Below are positions 17,916 through 27,045 of a stretch of DNA of 64,000 nucleotides, one piece after another. The notes beneath the pieces are model-generated. The model was not told the DNA's origin. It worked only from the letters and a program-made list of their open reading frames with translations, and made no database searches. Source of the stretch: Saprospiraceae bacterium. Its GTDB lineage: Bacteria; Bacteroidota; Bacteroidia; Chitinophagales; Saprospiraceae. The stretch is taken from assembly GCA_021604865.1 (NCBI GenBank), contig BQJU01000033.1, forward strand, positions 1-64,000, in the 5' to 3' direction. Made by a program: the position numbers and the translations under genes. Positions within the stretch are counted from its first letter, which is position 1. Each line of letters begins with the position of its first letter.

Positions 17916-19157
17916 ATGAAAAAATTATCAAAGATTGCACTGGTATTACTGGTGCTTGTGATCGCTTCGTGCGGCAGACGTGAGAACGGCCAATTGGTTG
18001 GAGTGTTGGATCGTCCTGCATGGAAAGGCATTAATCCCTATGGCATGGTGTATGTTCCCTCCGGAACGTTACACATTGGTCCCAGCGACCAGGACATTAG
18101 CAACACCTTCGTTCAGCGACAGAAATCAATTTCTATCCAGGGCTTTTACATGGACGAGACGGAAATCACTAATAATGAGTACCGTCAGTTTGTAAATTGG
18201 GTAAGAGACTCCATCGCACACACCTATCTCGACCATTACCTCGAGACAGAGTCAGGCGAAGAAATCATTGATTGGGAGTACGAAATTGACTGGACTGACG
18301 AAACCCTGGAAGATATGTACTATCAGGGTGACGACCGTTTCGCGGGTAAGCGAGAACTGGACGTTAGTAAGTTGGTATATGAGTACGAATGGTACGACTG
18401 GAAGAAAGCCGCTGCCGACCGGGGTAACTCTCCTCGAAGCGCATTTATCCAGCGAAAGAAAGTAAACATTTATCCGGACACCTTAGTTTGGATTCGTGAT
18501 TTCTCTTATTCCTACAACGAGCCGATGGCCCGTAACTATTTTTGGCACCCTGCCTTTGACGACTACCCAGTTGTGGGTATCGACTGGCATACTGCCAACG
18601 CCTTTAGTTACTGGCGTACAAAGCTTTGGAATACTTATCAGCAAACCCGTGGTGACGGGGTAAATTCGGAAGACTTCCGTTTACCTACCGAGCACGAATG
18701 GGAATATGCTGCCCGCGGAGGCCATGATCTGGCCCCATTCCCTTGGGGTGGTTATTATATCCGCAATGCCAAAGGTTGTTTGCTGGCAAACTTCAAACCG
18801 GGTCGTGGTAATTATCCGGAAGATGGTGGTCAGTACACCGTAAGAGCAGACGCCTATTATCCCAATGACTATGGCCTGTACAATATGTCAGGTAATGTTT
18901 CCGAGTGGACCAGTTCTGCCTTCTATGAAAATGCTTACTCTTTCATCCACGATTTGAATCCTGATATTCGCTATGATGCAAAGGATGATGATCCTGAAGC
19001 TTACAAGCGCAAAGTAATCAGAGGTGGATCTTGGAAAGATATTATGCACTACCTGCAAACCGGTGTTCGTCACTGGGAATATCAGGATACAACCAAATCT
19101 TATGTAGGTTTCCGTTGTGCCCTTACCTTCCTTGGACGTTCTATCAACGACTTCTAA
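17916..19157 (+). CDS. gldK: Gliding motility / T9SS lipoprotein GldK
   Basis: A 413-residue lipoprotein. The signal peptide ends in the lipobox VIASC, with lipid-modified C19. The rest is a formylglycine-generating-enzyme-like (SUMF) fold: GMVYVPSGTLHIGPSD, TEITNNEYRQFVNW, LPTEHEWEYAARGG, NMSGNVSEWTSSA and RGGSWKD. In GldK/PorK the fold is structural, not catalytic. GldK and GldN form the periplasmic ring of the T9SS attached to the outer membrane. Position before gldL-gldM-gldN confirms the name. A strong terminator follows it. Confidence 0.96.
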   Translation: MKKLSKIALVLLVLVIASCGRRENGQLVGVLDRPAWKGINPYGMVYVPSGTLHIGPSDQDISNTFVQRQKSISIQGFYMDETEITNNEYRQFVNWVRDSIAHTYLDHYLETESGEEIIDWEYEIDWTDETLEDMYYQGDDRFAGKRELDVSKLVYEYEWYDWKKAAADRGNSPRSAFIQRKKVNIYPDTLVWIRDFSYSYNEPMARNYFWHPAFDDYPVVGIDWHTANAFSYWRTKLWNTYQQTRGDGVNSEDFRLPTEHEWEYAARGGHDLAPFPWGGYYIRNAKGCLLANFKPGRGNYPEDGGQYTVRADAYYPNDYGLYNMSGNVSEWTSSAFYENAYSFIHDLNPDIRYDAKDDDPEAYKRKVIRGGSWKDIMHYLQTGVRHWEYQDTTKSYVGFRCALTFLGRSINDF

Positions 19158-19173
19158 AACAATCTACATAATA

Positions 19174-19207
19174 AAAGAAGGATACTGTTTAGGCAGTATC
19201 CTTCTTT
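19174..19207 (+). terminator. Terminator between gldK and gldL
   Basis: AAAGAAGGATACTG (19174-19187) pairs perfectly with CAGTATCCTTCTTT (19194-19207) with a 6-nt loop, then TGTTATTTT. It lies 16 nt after the gldK stop. It should separate gldK from gldLMN or lower their expression relative to gldK. Confidence 0.8.
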
Positions 19208-19513
19208 GTTATTTTACTCCTCTCCTATCTGTGTTATCTGTTTCCTCTTATAGTTGGTTGTAATCATCAGATTGTTTCGACAATGTCGATACCTATAAAT
19301 CCTTGATTTTCAAATCGAAATTAGGCCAGACAGGCAGAATGTAGCAAGGAGGAATTTTTTTTTATTTTTTTTTATCGGGAAGTGTTACTTTTTTTTGCCC
19401 ACGCATTATATAGGTGGGTTAAACGCCCGAGAAGTTCTTCGCAGCATTTCCAAAAAGGAAAAACCTGCTTTATTTAAAAATAGATTAGCTAACCACTAAA
19501 AAGATTTAGCAAA
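19208..19513. other. gldK-gldL intergenic region
   Basis: Contains long poly-T tracts at about 19358-19372 and 19389-19397. I see no exact TAnnTTTG promoter, though gldL needs one if the upstream terminator is efficient. No gene is seen. Confidence 0.4.
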
Positions 19514-20122
19514 ATGAGTTTTTTAAAATCAAAAGGATTCAAGTACTTAAAAAACCTACTTATTGGTGTTGGTGCTTCCATAGTATTGATGGGCGCCCTT
19601 TTCAAACTTGAAAGCTGGGAAGGTGCGAGTACCATGCTGATTATTGGGTTGTCTGTTGAAGCCCTTATTTTCTTATTCCTTGGTGTAATCGGACCAGAAA
19701 AGGATTACTACTGGGAAAAGTTGTATCCAGGATTGGACGATTACAGCTCTAACATTGCACCATTAACAGCAGGTGAAGTAAGTGCAGGTCCTCCAGCACT
19801 TAATGGCGAAGTAGTAGAACAGCAACTGGGTGGAATGCTCAACGAACTACAGACGATGTCAAAAAGCTTGTCCTCACTCAAAGCCTTGCAGGAAGTGGAT
19901 TTCTCCGGAACCAGCGACCAGATCAAGACGATGAGTAACTTTTATTCCAAGTTGAATCAGGCTATGGCCGATTTGAGTGATTCTTTGGAAGATACAAAAG
20001 AGTACAAAGAAAATCTGACGGCATTGAACCAAAACATTGGTCAATTGAATAATGCTTATAGTACGTTGAACAACGTTTACGGAAACGTCATTTCCGCTAT
20101 GGGTAATGCCAACAGAAGCTAA
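19514..20122 (+). CDS. gldL: T9SS motor protein GldL
   Basis: A 202-residue inner-membrane protein with two helices (about 14-30 and 38-58) and a long cytoplasmic part predicted as coiled coil (95-200, heptad-rich, MSKSLSSLKALQEV). KLESWEGAST between the helices carries the conserved Glu thought to take part in proton conduction. GldL pentamers surround a GldM dimer and form the rotary motor that drives T9SS export and gliding. The start MSFLKSKGFKYLKNL fits the family. It is followed by gldM 47 nt on. Confidence 0.96.
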   Translation: MSFLKSKGFKYLKNLLIGVGASIVLMGALFKLESWEGASTMLIIGLSVEALIFLFLGVIGPEKDYYWEKLYPGLDDYSSNIAPLTAGEVSAGPPALNGEVVEQQLGGMLNELQTMSKSLSSLKALQEVDFSGTSDQIKTMSNFYSKLNQAMADLSDSLEDTKEYKENLTALNQNIGQLNNAYSTLNNVYGNVISAMGNANRS

Positions 20123-20169
20123 GTTCCTTTTTTAGGTAATTATATTTTTTAAAGCAAAAATTCAAAATC

Positions 20170-21798
20170 ATGTCAATACCTAAGGAACCGCGGCAGTTGA
20201 TGATTAACCTGATGTACCTCGTACTGACGGCCCTTTTGGCCCTGAACGTATCTGCCGAGGTAATGAATGCTTTCTTTACCCTTGATGAAGGGAATAAAGC
20301 AAGTATTGCAACTGTTGAGTCACAGCTGGATCAGACCGTTTCAGGACTGAAAAAACTGCTAAGTGACGAATCCAAAGCAAAATACAAACCCATTGAGCCC
20401 GCTGTAGATCAGGTTCGTGGTGTCGTAGCATCATTTGACAGCTACGTCAATGATGTACGTGATAAATTAATCGACGCCGCCGGTAACAAAAATGGCGAAG
20501 TGGATGAAGGAGATTACATCATGAGTCATGGCAAAAAAGTGGCAAAAGGTAAAAAGAATAAAGATGTAACCACCCGTATGCTGGTCATGGATGGCGAAGG
20601 TGGAAAATTGAAGGAAGAGATCCTCAAGACCAAGGATGAATTGGTTAAAGTCTATACCGAGTTGTTGAACCAACATGGTAAAACTTTCGGCTTGCAGGAA
20701 AAAGAAATCGAAAATCGGACCCAGAATATTGGTAACAACCTGCCTTTTGGAATTGATGACGAGACCTGGAAGGGAAGTAAAGACAAGACTAGTTGGGAGG
20801 ATTTCAAATTCCGTCAAATGCCCCTTGCAGCTGTACTGCCTTTGTTGAGCCAGATGCAATCGGATGCCAAGAGTTCTGAAGCAACCCTGATCAATAACAT
20901 GGCAGAATTGGCCGGTGGTCGTGTGGTTGAGTTTGATGCCTTCTTCCCTGTAGTACAGGCTGAAAAAGCCTACGTAATTAAAGGAGAGCCTTTCAAAGCT
21001 CAGATTTCTATCGGTACCTACAGTACTCAGATCAATCCTGATGATATCAGTATCTCTGTTAATGGTAGCAACCTGACTGTTGGCGAAGATGGAAAAGCAG
21101 AATATACAACCAATACTACATCTACCGGTAAACAATCACTGAAACTGGCCGTTAAGGTTCGCAACCCATTAACCGGAGAGGTTACTGATGGGGAAGACAC
21201 CTACGAATACGAGGTAGGAACACGTTCTGCCACAGTATCAGCCGATAAGATGAATGTATTCTATATTGGTGTTGAAAACCCTGTGTCTGTTTCTGTGGCT
21301 GGTGCTTCCAGTAACGATATCAATGTTAGTGGCTCTGGAATAAGCATCAAAGCTACTAATAGAGCTTCTGGTAAATACTCGGTTACGGCTTCAAAGCCAG
21401 GAGATGCTAAGATCACCATTAGTGGTGGTGGATTGCCAACAACCAATTTTGATTTCCGTGTCAAGCGTATCCCTGATCCAACTGCCCGTTTGGGTAATAA
21501 AGAAGACGGATCAATGGGTAACGGAGAATTTAAAGCTCAACAAGGTTTGATTGCCTGGTTGGACAACTTTGACTTCGATGCAAGATGCGATATTCAGGGT
21601 TTCACGTTGGTACGTGTACCTAAGCGCGATGACCCAATCGAGAGTGTTAACTCCGGTGGTAAATATAACTCTAAATCAAACAGGTTAGCTGACGCGGCTA
21701 AGCCAGGTGATACTTATTACTTCGAAAACGTAAAGGCAAAATGCCCCGGTGACGTAGCCGGACGGAAGATTAATTCCCTGGTATTTAAAATACGCTAA
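20170..21798 (+). CDS. gldM: T9SS motor/shaft protein GldM
   Basis: A 542-residue protein. The N-terminal segment PREPRQ-like start (SIPKEPRQLMINLMYLVLTA) leads into one membrane helix (about 10-31) that sits in the GldL ring. A helical periplasmic part (32-230) and several immunoglobulin-like domains (from about 235: VQAEKAYVIKGEPFKA ...) follow. The dimer spans the periplasm and transmits motor torque to the GldK-GldN ring. Length is close to the known 515-540 residues. The gene is followed by a long hairpin and gldN. Confidence 0.96.
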   Translation: MSIPKEPRQLMINLMYLVLTALLALNVSAEVMNAFFTLDEGNKASIATVESQLDQTVSGLKKLLSDESKAKYKPIEPAVDQVRGVVASFDSYVNDVRDKLIDAAGNKNGEVDEGDYIMSHGKKVAKGKKNKDVTTRMLVMDGEGGKLKEEILKTKDELVKVYTELLNQHGKTFGLQEKEIENRTQNIGNNLPFGIDDETWKGSKDKTSWEDFKFRQMPLAAVLPLLSQMQSDAKSSEATLINNMAELAGGRVVEFDAFFPVVQAEKAYVIKGEPFKAQISIGTYSTQINPDDISISVNGSNLTVGEDGKAEYTTNTTSTGKQSLKLAVKVRNPLTGEVTDGEDTYEYEVGTRSATVSADKMNVFYIGVENPVSVSVAGASSNDINVSGSGISIKATNRASGKYSVTASKPGDAKITISGGGLPTTNFDFRVKRIPDPTARLGNKEDGSMGNGEFKAQQGLIAWLDNFDFDARCDIQGFTLVRVPKRDDPIESVNSGGKYNSKSNRLADAAKPGDTYYFENVKAKCPGDVAGRKINSLVFKIR

Positions 21799-21809
21799 AT
21801 TTTTTCTGT

Positions 21810-21865
21810 TAAAGTGTAATAGTGCGCTTGGTAAATTCGTTTAATGGGTGCACTTTTACACTTTA
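21810..21865 (+). promoter_or_regulatory. Long hairpin between gldM and gldN
   Basis: TAAAGTGTAATAGTGCGC (21810-21827) pairs with GTGCACTTTTACACTTTA (21848-21865), 16 of 18 positions, loop 20 nt. It begins 12 nt after the gldM stop and ends 18 nt before the gldN ATG. No U-run follows, so it is more likely a processing or stability element than a terminator. Confidence 0.6.
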
Positions 21866-21883
21866 ATAAACAAAAGTCCAATC

Positions 21884-22753
21884 ATGAAGATCACTTTGAA
21901 ACTGCTAGGATTAAGCTTATTGATCTTGTTCTTTGCAGCCCCATCTAATGCTCAGGGTCCTGATAATATCATCTTAACCGAAGCCGAGGATTTAGATAAC
22001 TCGGATCAACCTTTAGATGATATCGTTGAAAAAAGAACGATCGTTGAAAAGCGTATCCTCCCCTATGACCATGTACGCGAAGCAGACATCTTCTGGGAAA
22101 AAAGAATTTGGAGGGTTATCGATGTACGCGAGAAGATGAATCTCCCCTTTGCCTATGAAGACCGCCCCTTCTTCACCATCTTAATGGATGCAGCAGAAAA
22201 TGACGAGATTACTGTATACAGTACAGAAGATGATAAATTTACAGCTAAACTTCAACCGGACGAAGTATCGGCAATGGGTGCTACCATTGATACCGTTATT
22301 ACTTTTGACCCGGAAACATACGAAGAGCAAATCCAAATTGTACGGAACGAACTCAATCCTGAGGATGTAAAGCGTTTTCGTATCAAGGAGGTCTGGTTTT
22401 TTGATGAGGAAACTTCTACTTTGCAGGTGCGCATTCTGGGAATTGCTCCATTGATCGACGTTAAAGACGACAATGGTAATTTCAAGTATGAAAAACCAAT
22501 GTTTTGGGTTTATTATCCCGAAGCAAGGAAAGTATTGGCTCGCGAAAGAGTATTTAATTTTGGCAATGATGCCTCCCCTATTACCTGGGAAGACTTATTG
22601 GAAATGCGCTTCTTCGCCAGCTATGTTTATAAAGAGTCTAACGTCTTTGACCGCCGACTCCAGGAATACTTATCAGGTGTAGATCTTCTATTGGAATCTG
22701 AAAAAATCGAACAGCAAATCTTTAACTTTGAACATGACCTCTGGTCGTACTAA
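21884..22753 (+). CDS. gldN: Gliding motility / T9SS protein GldN
   Basis: 289 residues from the ATG at 21884, chosen because a signal peptide follows (MKITLKLLGLSLLILFFAA, ending SNAQ). A GTG at 21848 would add residues encoded by the hairpin arm and is unlikely. The mature part has the GldN/PorN hallmarks: VEKRILPYDHVREADIFWEKR, RVIDVREKMNLPFAYE and VWFFDEETSTLQVRILGIAP. GldN binds GldK to form the periplasmic ring of the T9SS. It ends the gld block and is followed by a strong bidirectional terminator. Confidence 0.95.
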   Translation: MKITLKLLGLSLLILFFAAPSNAQGPDNIILTEAEDLDNSDQPLDDIVEKRTIVEKRILPYDHVREADIFWEKRIWRVIDVREKMNLPFAYEDRPFFTILMDAAENDEITVYSTEDDKFTAKLQPDEVSAMGATIDTVITFDPETYEEQIQIVRNELNPEDVKRFRIKEVWFFDEETSTLQVRILGIAPLIDVKDDNGNFKYEKPMFWVYYPEARKVLARERVFNFGNDASPITWEDLLEMRFFASYVYKESNVFDRRLQEYLSGVDLLLESEKIEQQIFNFEHDLWSY

Positions 22754-22770
22754 GATAATTGTTGCTGATC

Positions 22771-22806
22771 AAAAAAGGCCCTTTCGCATTGCGGAAGGGC
22801 CTTTTT
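22771..22806 (+). terminator. Bidirectional terminator after gldN
   Basis: AAAAAGGCCCTTTCGC pairs with GCGGAAGGGCCTTTTT (one G-U) around ATT; U-runs occur in both directions. It ends the gld operon and may also serve the convergent T9SS cargo gene at 22954. Confidence 0.9.
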
Positions 22807-22953
22807 GTTTGGGGGAAAGTGGTGGAATGGATGGAAGAAATTTTTGAACGGGCCACCATTTCTCTCTTCACTACATTTATAATTTATCGGTCAACTCCGC
22901 CAGAGGTTTCGTTGCTGCCCAAAAAGAAAAACTTTTCATTTAGTTTCCCGATT

Positions 22954-24537
22954 TTAATAATCAATGACTACAAGTTTTTGAATACAAACGTTTTGGGACG
23001 TAGTCAATTGAAGAAAATAAGTTCCGGAGGCCAATTGTCTGGGAAGGTCAATTTCTGGATTTTGGCCGATTAATTCAGCCTGCTGGGTAGCTCCAATTTT
23101 TTTGCCCATCGTATCAAAGTAATCCAACTGAACGGGAAGGGAAACAGCCTCCGGAAAGTGAAATTGTAAGGACTGATCAAGTGTTATAGGATTTGGGGCC
23201 AGAATGAAATCATTACAACTATTGGCCAACGTATCCGGAAAAATGGAGGTTAAACCTACCAGCCAAATATTTTTATTGTAGGGTATATTTGGTGTGAGAG
23301 GTAGGTCTCCGTCTTTGGATTCTGATTCTCCTAGTAATAGGATTTCACCAAGTTCAGTAATCAATAAATCCCTGCCCGATTCTCCTTCAGAACCGCCTAA
23401 TGTTTTTTCCCAGATAATATTTCCGTTTCTATCCAATAATAAAAGCCAAAAACTCCCACTTAATCCCGTTAGATAACTAATATCTCCATCATTGGAAATT
23501 GTATTGCCAAAAAGAATTATTTGATCATTAAAATATTCGATTTTACTAGTATATTCTAACTTCGAACCGCCATAAAGTTTACTCCAAACCTTACTTCTAA
23601 AGTCATTTAATTTCAGGAGCCATACATTGCTATTGGATAATTCGGAATTACTCGGCATACCTGCATTTTCGGAATAGGAGGTTCCGCCGATGATGAAACC
23701 GTCGGTTGCTATCTCAACTGAAGATAAGAAATCAACTTTTGAGCCTCCGTAAGTTCTTGAAGTAATAACATTCCAATCTTCATCCAATTCCAACACCCAG
23801 CCGTCAGTTTCCCCCGAATTTTGAGGTACATCTAAATCGTTACTGGCTGAGCCACCTACCAGTATCAAATTTCCGTTGTCGAGTAACAAGGCATCACTCA
23901 GATGATCATTATTCGAGCCACCAAAATTTTTTGATCTCAAGATTTCACCCATATCATCTATCTCAAACAACCAAGTGTCACCTCCCCCATAAAGGTTTTG
24001 GATGTCATGGTCAATCGAATTTGTATTTGCTACTACGATAAAATGCTGTTCAGAGGTTGCGATTACTCTCTGGGGAGAATCATGGCCCGAACCGCCATAG
24101 TTTTTTTTCCATAATAAGTCTCCAGTACTTGTTAATTTTAGAATCCAGATATCATTTAAACCGTAGTTCTCCGAAAAATCCAGATCAGAAGAATTAGAAT
24201 AGGCGACTACCAAAAAACCATCCTCCGTCTGACATGCATCGATAGGTTTTTCCGTATTGTGGCCACGCCATACTTTTGACCACTCTACCTTCCGGTCTTT
24301 ATCTAGCTTGTATAATTTGATATCCCCGCCATCAAAGCCGTGAAGCGTATCGGTAAGTGGTACTGTAGAAGAAAGGATCAGTAGACCTTTATCCTTAGTA
24401 GTAATCATTTTAAAGGCAAAATCATCAAAGGTATCTCCCAAGGACAATTGCCAGGCAATTTCCGGGGGTTGTGCTGAAATATTATTGATTAAGAGTAGAG
24501 AAAATAGGTATATTATTATTTTAATGAAACGTTTCAT
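22954..24537 (-). CDS. Secreted beta-propeller-like repeat protein with T9SS sorting domain
   Basis: 527 residues from the ATG at 24537 (MKRFIKIIIYLFSLLLI..., signal peptide ending NISAQ); a longer frame from 24603 adds residues encoded by a repeat and is rejected. The body has at least five repeats of about 55-60 residues built around YGGS-x2-D (GGSGHDSPQRV, GGSNNDHLSDA, GGSKVDFLSSV, GGSKLEYTSKI, GGSEGESGRDL), each with GxTxSxDGD and WLLxLD strands. This is a propeller-like fold of unknown ligand. The last 85 residues are a T9SS type A sorting domain (ILAPNPITLDQSLQFHFPE ... GTYFLQLT). It lies next to the gld block and converges with it. Confidence 0.87.
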   Translation of the reverse strand: MKRFIKIIIYLFSLLLINNISAQPPEIAWQLSLGDTFDDFAFKMITTKDKGLLILSSTVPLTDTLHGFDGGDIKLYKLDKDRKVEWSKVWRGHNTEKPIDACQTEDGFLVVAYSNSSDLDFSENYGLNDIWILKLTSTGDLLWKKNYGGSGHDSPQRVIATSEQHFIVVANTNSIDHDIQNLYGGGDTWLFEIDDMGEILRSKNFGGSNNDHLSDALLLDNGNLILVGGSASNDLDVPQNSGETDGWVLELDEDWNVITSRTYGGSKVDFLSSVEIATDGFIIGGTSYSENAGMPSNSELSNSNVWLLKLNDFRSKVWSKLYGGSKLEYTSKIEYFNDQIILFGNTISNDGDISYLTGLSGSFWLLLLDRNGNIIWEKTLGGSEGESGRDLLITELGEILLLGESESKDGDLPLTPNIPYNKNIWLVGLTSIFPDTLANSCNDFILAPNPITLDQSLQFHFPEAVSLPVQLDYFDTMGKKIGATQQAELIGQNPEIDLPRQLASGTYFLQLTTSQNVCIQKLVVIDY

Positions 24538-24560
24538 AGTATTTTGATGTATATAAAAGA

Positions 24561-24607
24561 ATGTTTGAAGAGGTCCCATTGTAAGGTCAAGGCCTCTCTT
24601 CAAACAT
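24561..24607. repeat. Foldback element, diverged relative of family A
   Basis: ATGTTTGAAGAG (24561-24572) is the reverse complement of CTCTTCAAACAT (24596-24607). The arms resemble the CATGTTTGGAGG arms of family A with a G to A change. It lies 19 nt before the stop of the metalloprotease remnant. Confidence 0.6.
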
Positions 24608-26138
24608 ATTTTGAATGCGATGATATTACTCTAGTACTACTTTTTGTAAAGAAATCCCTTCCGTAGTTTGAATTCTTAGCCAGTAAACTCCTGATATATT
24701 GGGTGTTTTAATCCGGACAGATGGTTTATTGGAGGTTCCTGATGCAACTTTTTGGCCTTTTACATTAAATAATTCATAAGCTTCCACAAATTGTTGGCCA
24801 GGTGCCTGTATGGTAAGCCATCCGGAAGTTGGGTTAGGGTATACAACCAATTTTTCTACAGGCTTCGCTTTTGGAGATTGATAATTTCTTTTTGTGGCCT
24901 CGCTATTTTCTGCTGCACTAAGTGGAATCACTCCGGAATAACCGGGCGGGCAAATGGTCAATAGTGAATTTTGACTGGAAAGCCCACAATCATTCCCTGC
25001 CCGTATAATTACCTTCACACAGATGTCATTGGGTATAGTATAAAAAGGGCTCAAATCTGTAGTCGTACCTGTTTCTGAAAAAATCGCTTGCCCCAATTGA
25101 TTAAATCCATCAACTTTATAAGTATAAATAGAAGCATAAGGCACTTCGTAATAGAAAATATCCCAGTAAACCGGCGAAACGTTTGGTGTAATTTGTATGC
25201 CATAAGGGCCCATTAATGCTGTAGGGGGGCCAATATGGAATAGTCTTTCATAGGTTACTGTTTGTCCCTGATAATCAAAAGTGACACTGATATAGGCATC
25301 ACCGGCAGCTCCTGTTTGAAATTCTTTAATATTGGCTGCTGGATTATTGATCAGCGTTAGGTTACTACTATAGCTCCAGCTTATGTTTGTATATGGATCA
25401 AATTGATTGTAAAAAGAAGCTGTTATCGTTTCGCCTGAACAAATTATTTCTCCAAAATTGCCAATGATAACCTCATCGGACTCTAAAATCAGATTAAAGG
25501 TATAATCTACCGGAGGAGGTTCTACAAGACATACATCATTAGGCCGGTTATAAGGGCCATTTAACACATTTAGGTATTTACACATAAGCTTATCTGCTTC
25601 TCCGGAAAATAATGTAAGTGTAGCTTCCCCGCAATTAGCGCTACAATCCGCCCCACTATCCATGATGCCACATTGGCAGATATGGTAAAGATCAAATAGG
25701 TGGCCAATTTCATGAGCAGCTGACCGCCAGTGAGGTTTACCTATCGATTGCTTTTCTGATGATACTGAATAGGAATAACGCCACCATTCTCCATTATCAT
25801 GAGTAGCAAGAACAACATCATGTGATCCACATATGCTACCTTTTCCTTTGCTATTTACTACTCCGTAAGCATCAATCGGGTTGCCTTTTCCTGTGAAAAA
25901 ATGGACAAGATCTCTATGAACAAAACTCATATTGGCATTCCAATAATTGAACACCTGGTCCCAAAGTGTATCCACGCTGAATGATGAATAAGGATCATCC
26001 GTTTCAGCGGGCACATCCCAAAGTTGTACAAACACTAAAATAACATGCAAATCATATTGAGCATATAAACCTTCGATATTATTAACTCGTTTTTCTATTT
26101 CATCAATAACCCCTTGTGTTTTTTCTTCTTGACTAAGG

Positions 26139-26232
26139 GTGTCACTTCCTGCATAGGTTTCAAAAAACCGGTTTTTGCGGTTGGTTTTCGGTAGATGCCC
26201 TACGTGTCACTTCCTGCATAGGTTTCAAAAAA
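26139..26232. repeat. 29-bp direct repeat with 36-bp spacer inside the metalloprotease gene
   Basis: Positions 26139-26167 and 26204-26232 are identical (start GTGTCACTTCCTGCATAGG). The 36 bp between them contain the stop codon. Period 65 bp, not a multiple of three. Loss of one copy plus the spacer restores the reading frame. Confidence 0.95.
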
Positions 26233-26882
26233 CTCCCAATCGGTTTCAATCGCCAATTCAAGATACCGGGGATTATTATTCCAGCTTAAATCTGTTAGCG
26301 CGGCACAGTCAGTTCGCCAATCTAAATTTTCATTAAAAGGCCCTGAACCTATAATCGTATCAATATCAGTTAAACAGATAAAATCAGATGTGTCAGTACG
26401 GTTAATATTCTCAAAAACAATGTATGTTTCCTGTAAACTAGGGTCAATAGGTTCTTGTAAATATTTTTGTGCTGGATCGATTTCAAATTGTTTCCCGTGA
26501 CTAAAAAAATAACCACTCACTAACTTTTCATTAATAAATAAACGAGCTATTTGGTTAGTGTCTCCATTTACTGTTCCCTTATAGGTATTGCATACCCCTT
26601 TTTGTTGTATAAAATCTCCGGAGGATGTTGACCGCATAATCAACATATCGCTGGAACGAATTTCATTTTCTTCCAACTCTATTTGCCAGGTACTATCACC
26701 GGCTATCAGAACGATATCTGCAGGAGAGGTTTGATTCTTTAAGTAGCCATTTAGGTCTTTCGTAACAAGATTTATAACGGAATAATCATTGAAGTAAGCA
26801 GACAATTTGGTCTGCTGGGCTGAAGTTAAGGGTATTTCATTGCTCCCAACGTTATATTGAGCGTTGAGTATTTGTGGCATCA

Positions 26883-26907
26883 GACAAGACAAGACAAGAC
26901 AAGACAA
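26883..26907. repeat. Pentanucleotide tract (GACAA)5 in the signal-peptide region
   Basis: Five perfect units of GACAA on the plus strand (TTGTC on the coding strand), starting 8 nt inside the ATG at 26917. The unit is not a multiple of three, so each gain or loss shifts frame. Six units give MKKLVLSCLVLSCLMPQI, followed by LNAQ, a good signal peptide. Confidence 0.95.
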
Positions 26908-27045
26908 GTTTTTTCATGTGAAGAGCGTTTTTTAGTTAACTAACGATAGTCAAGATATTCTAATGTTATTGTTTATGCAAATAATAGTAGTTAAACTTTA
27001 AAATTAATATTAATACACTTTTATATTATTTCTTCCCCTCTCTAA

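Larger units (their letters stand above)
24626..26917 (-). pseudogene. T9SS-exported zinc metalloprotease (M12-like), split by a 65-bp duplication and off-frame at a 5-bp repeat
   Basis: Two open frames (26907-26200 and 26050-24626) are pieces of one protease gene. The N-terminal piece is a propeptide ending in a catalytic-domain start (RYLELAIETDWEFFETYAG). The C-terminal piece has the zinc site HEIGHLFDLYH, a Met-turn candidate CGIMDSG and a T9SS sorting domain (LVVYPNPTSGWLTIQAPG). The break is a 65-bp insertion with a 29-bp direct repeat (26139-26167 and 26204-26232) that puts TAG in frame. Removing it rejoins both frames. In addition, the ATG at 26917 with its signal peptide is out of frame because of five GACAA units (26883-26907); six or three units would restore it. 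With six units and one 29-bp copy the gene is exactly 744 codons. Confidence 0.85.

Noticed and set aside
22759-23073. 104-codon plus-strand frame after gldN
   Set aside because: Covers a bidirectional terminator and the 3' end of an opposite gene; no family features.
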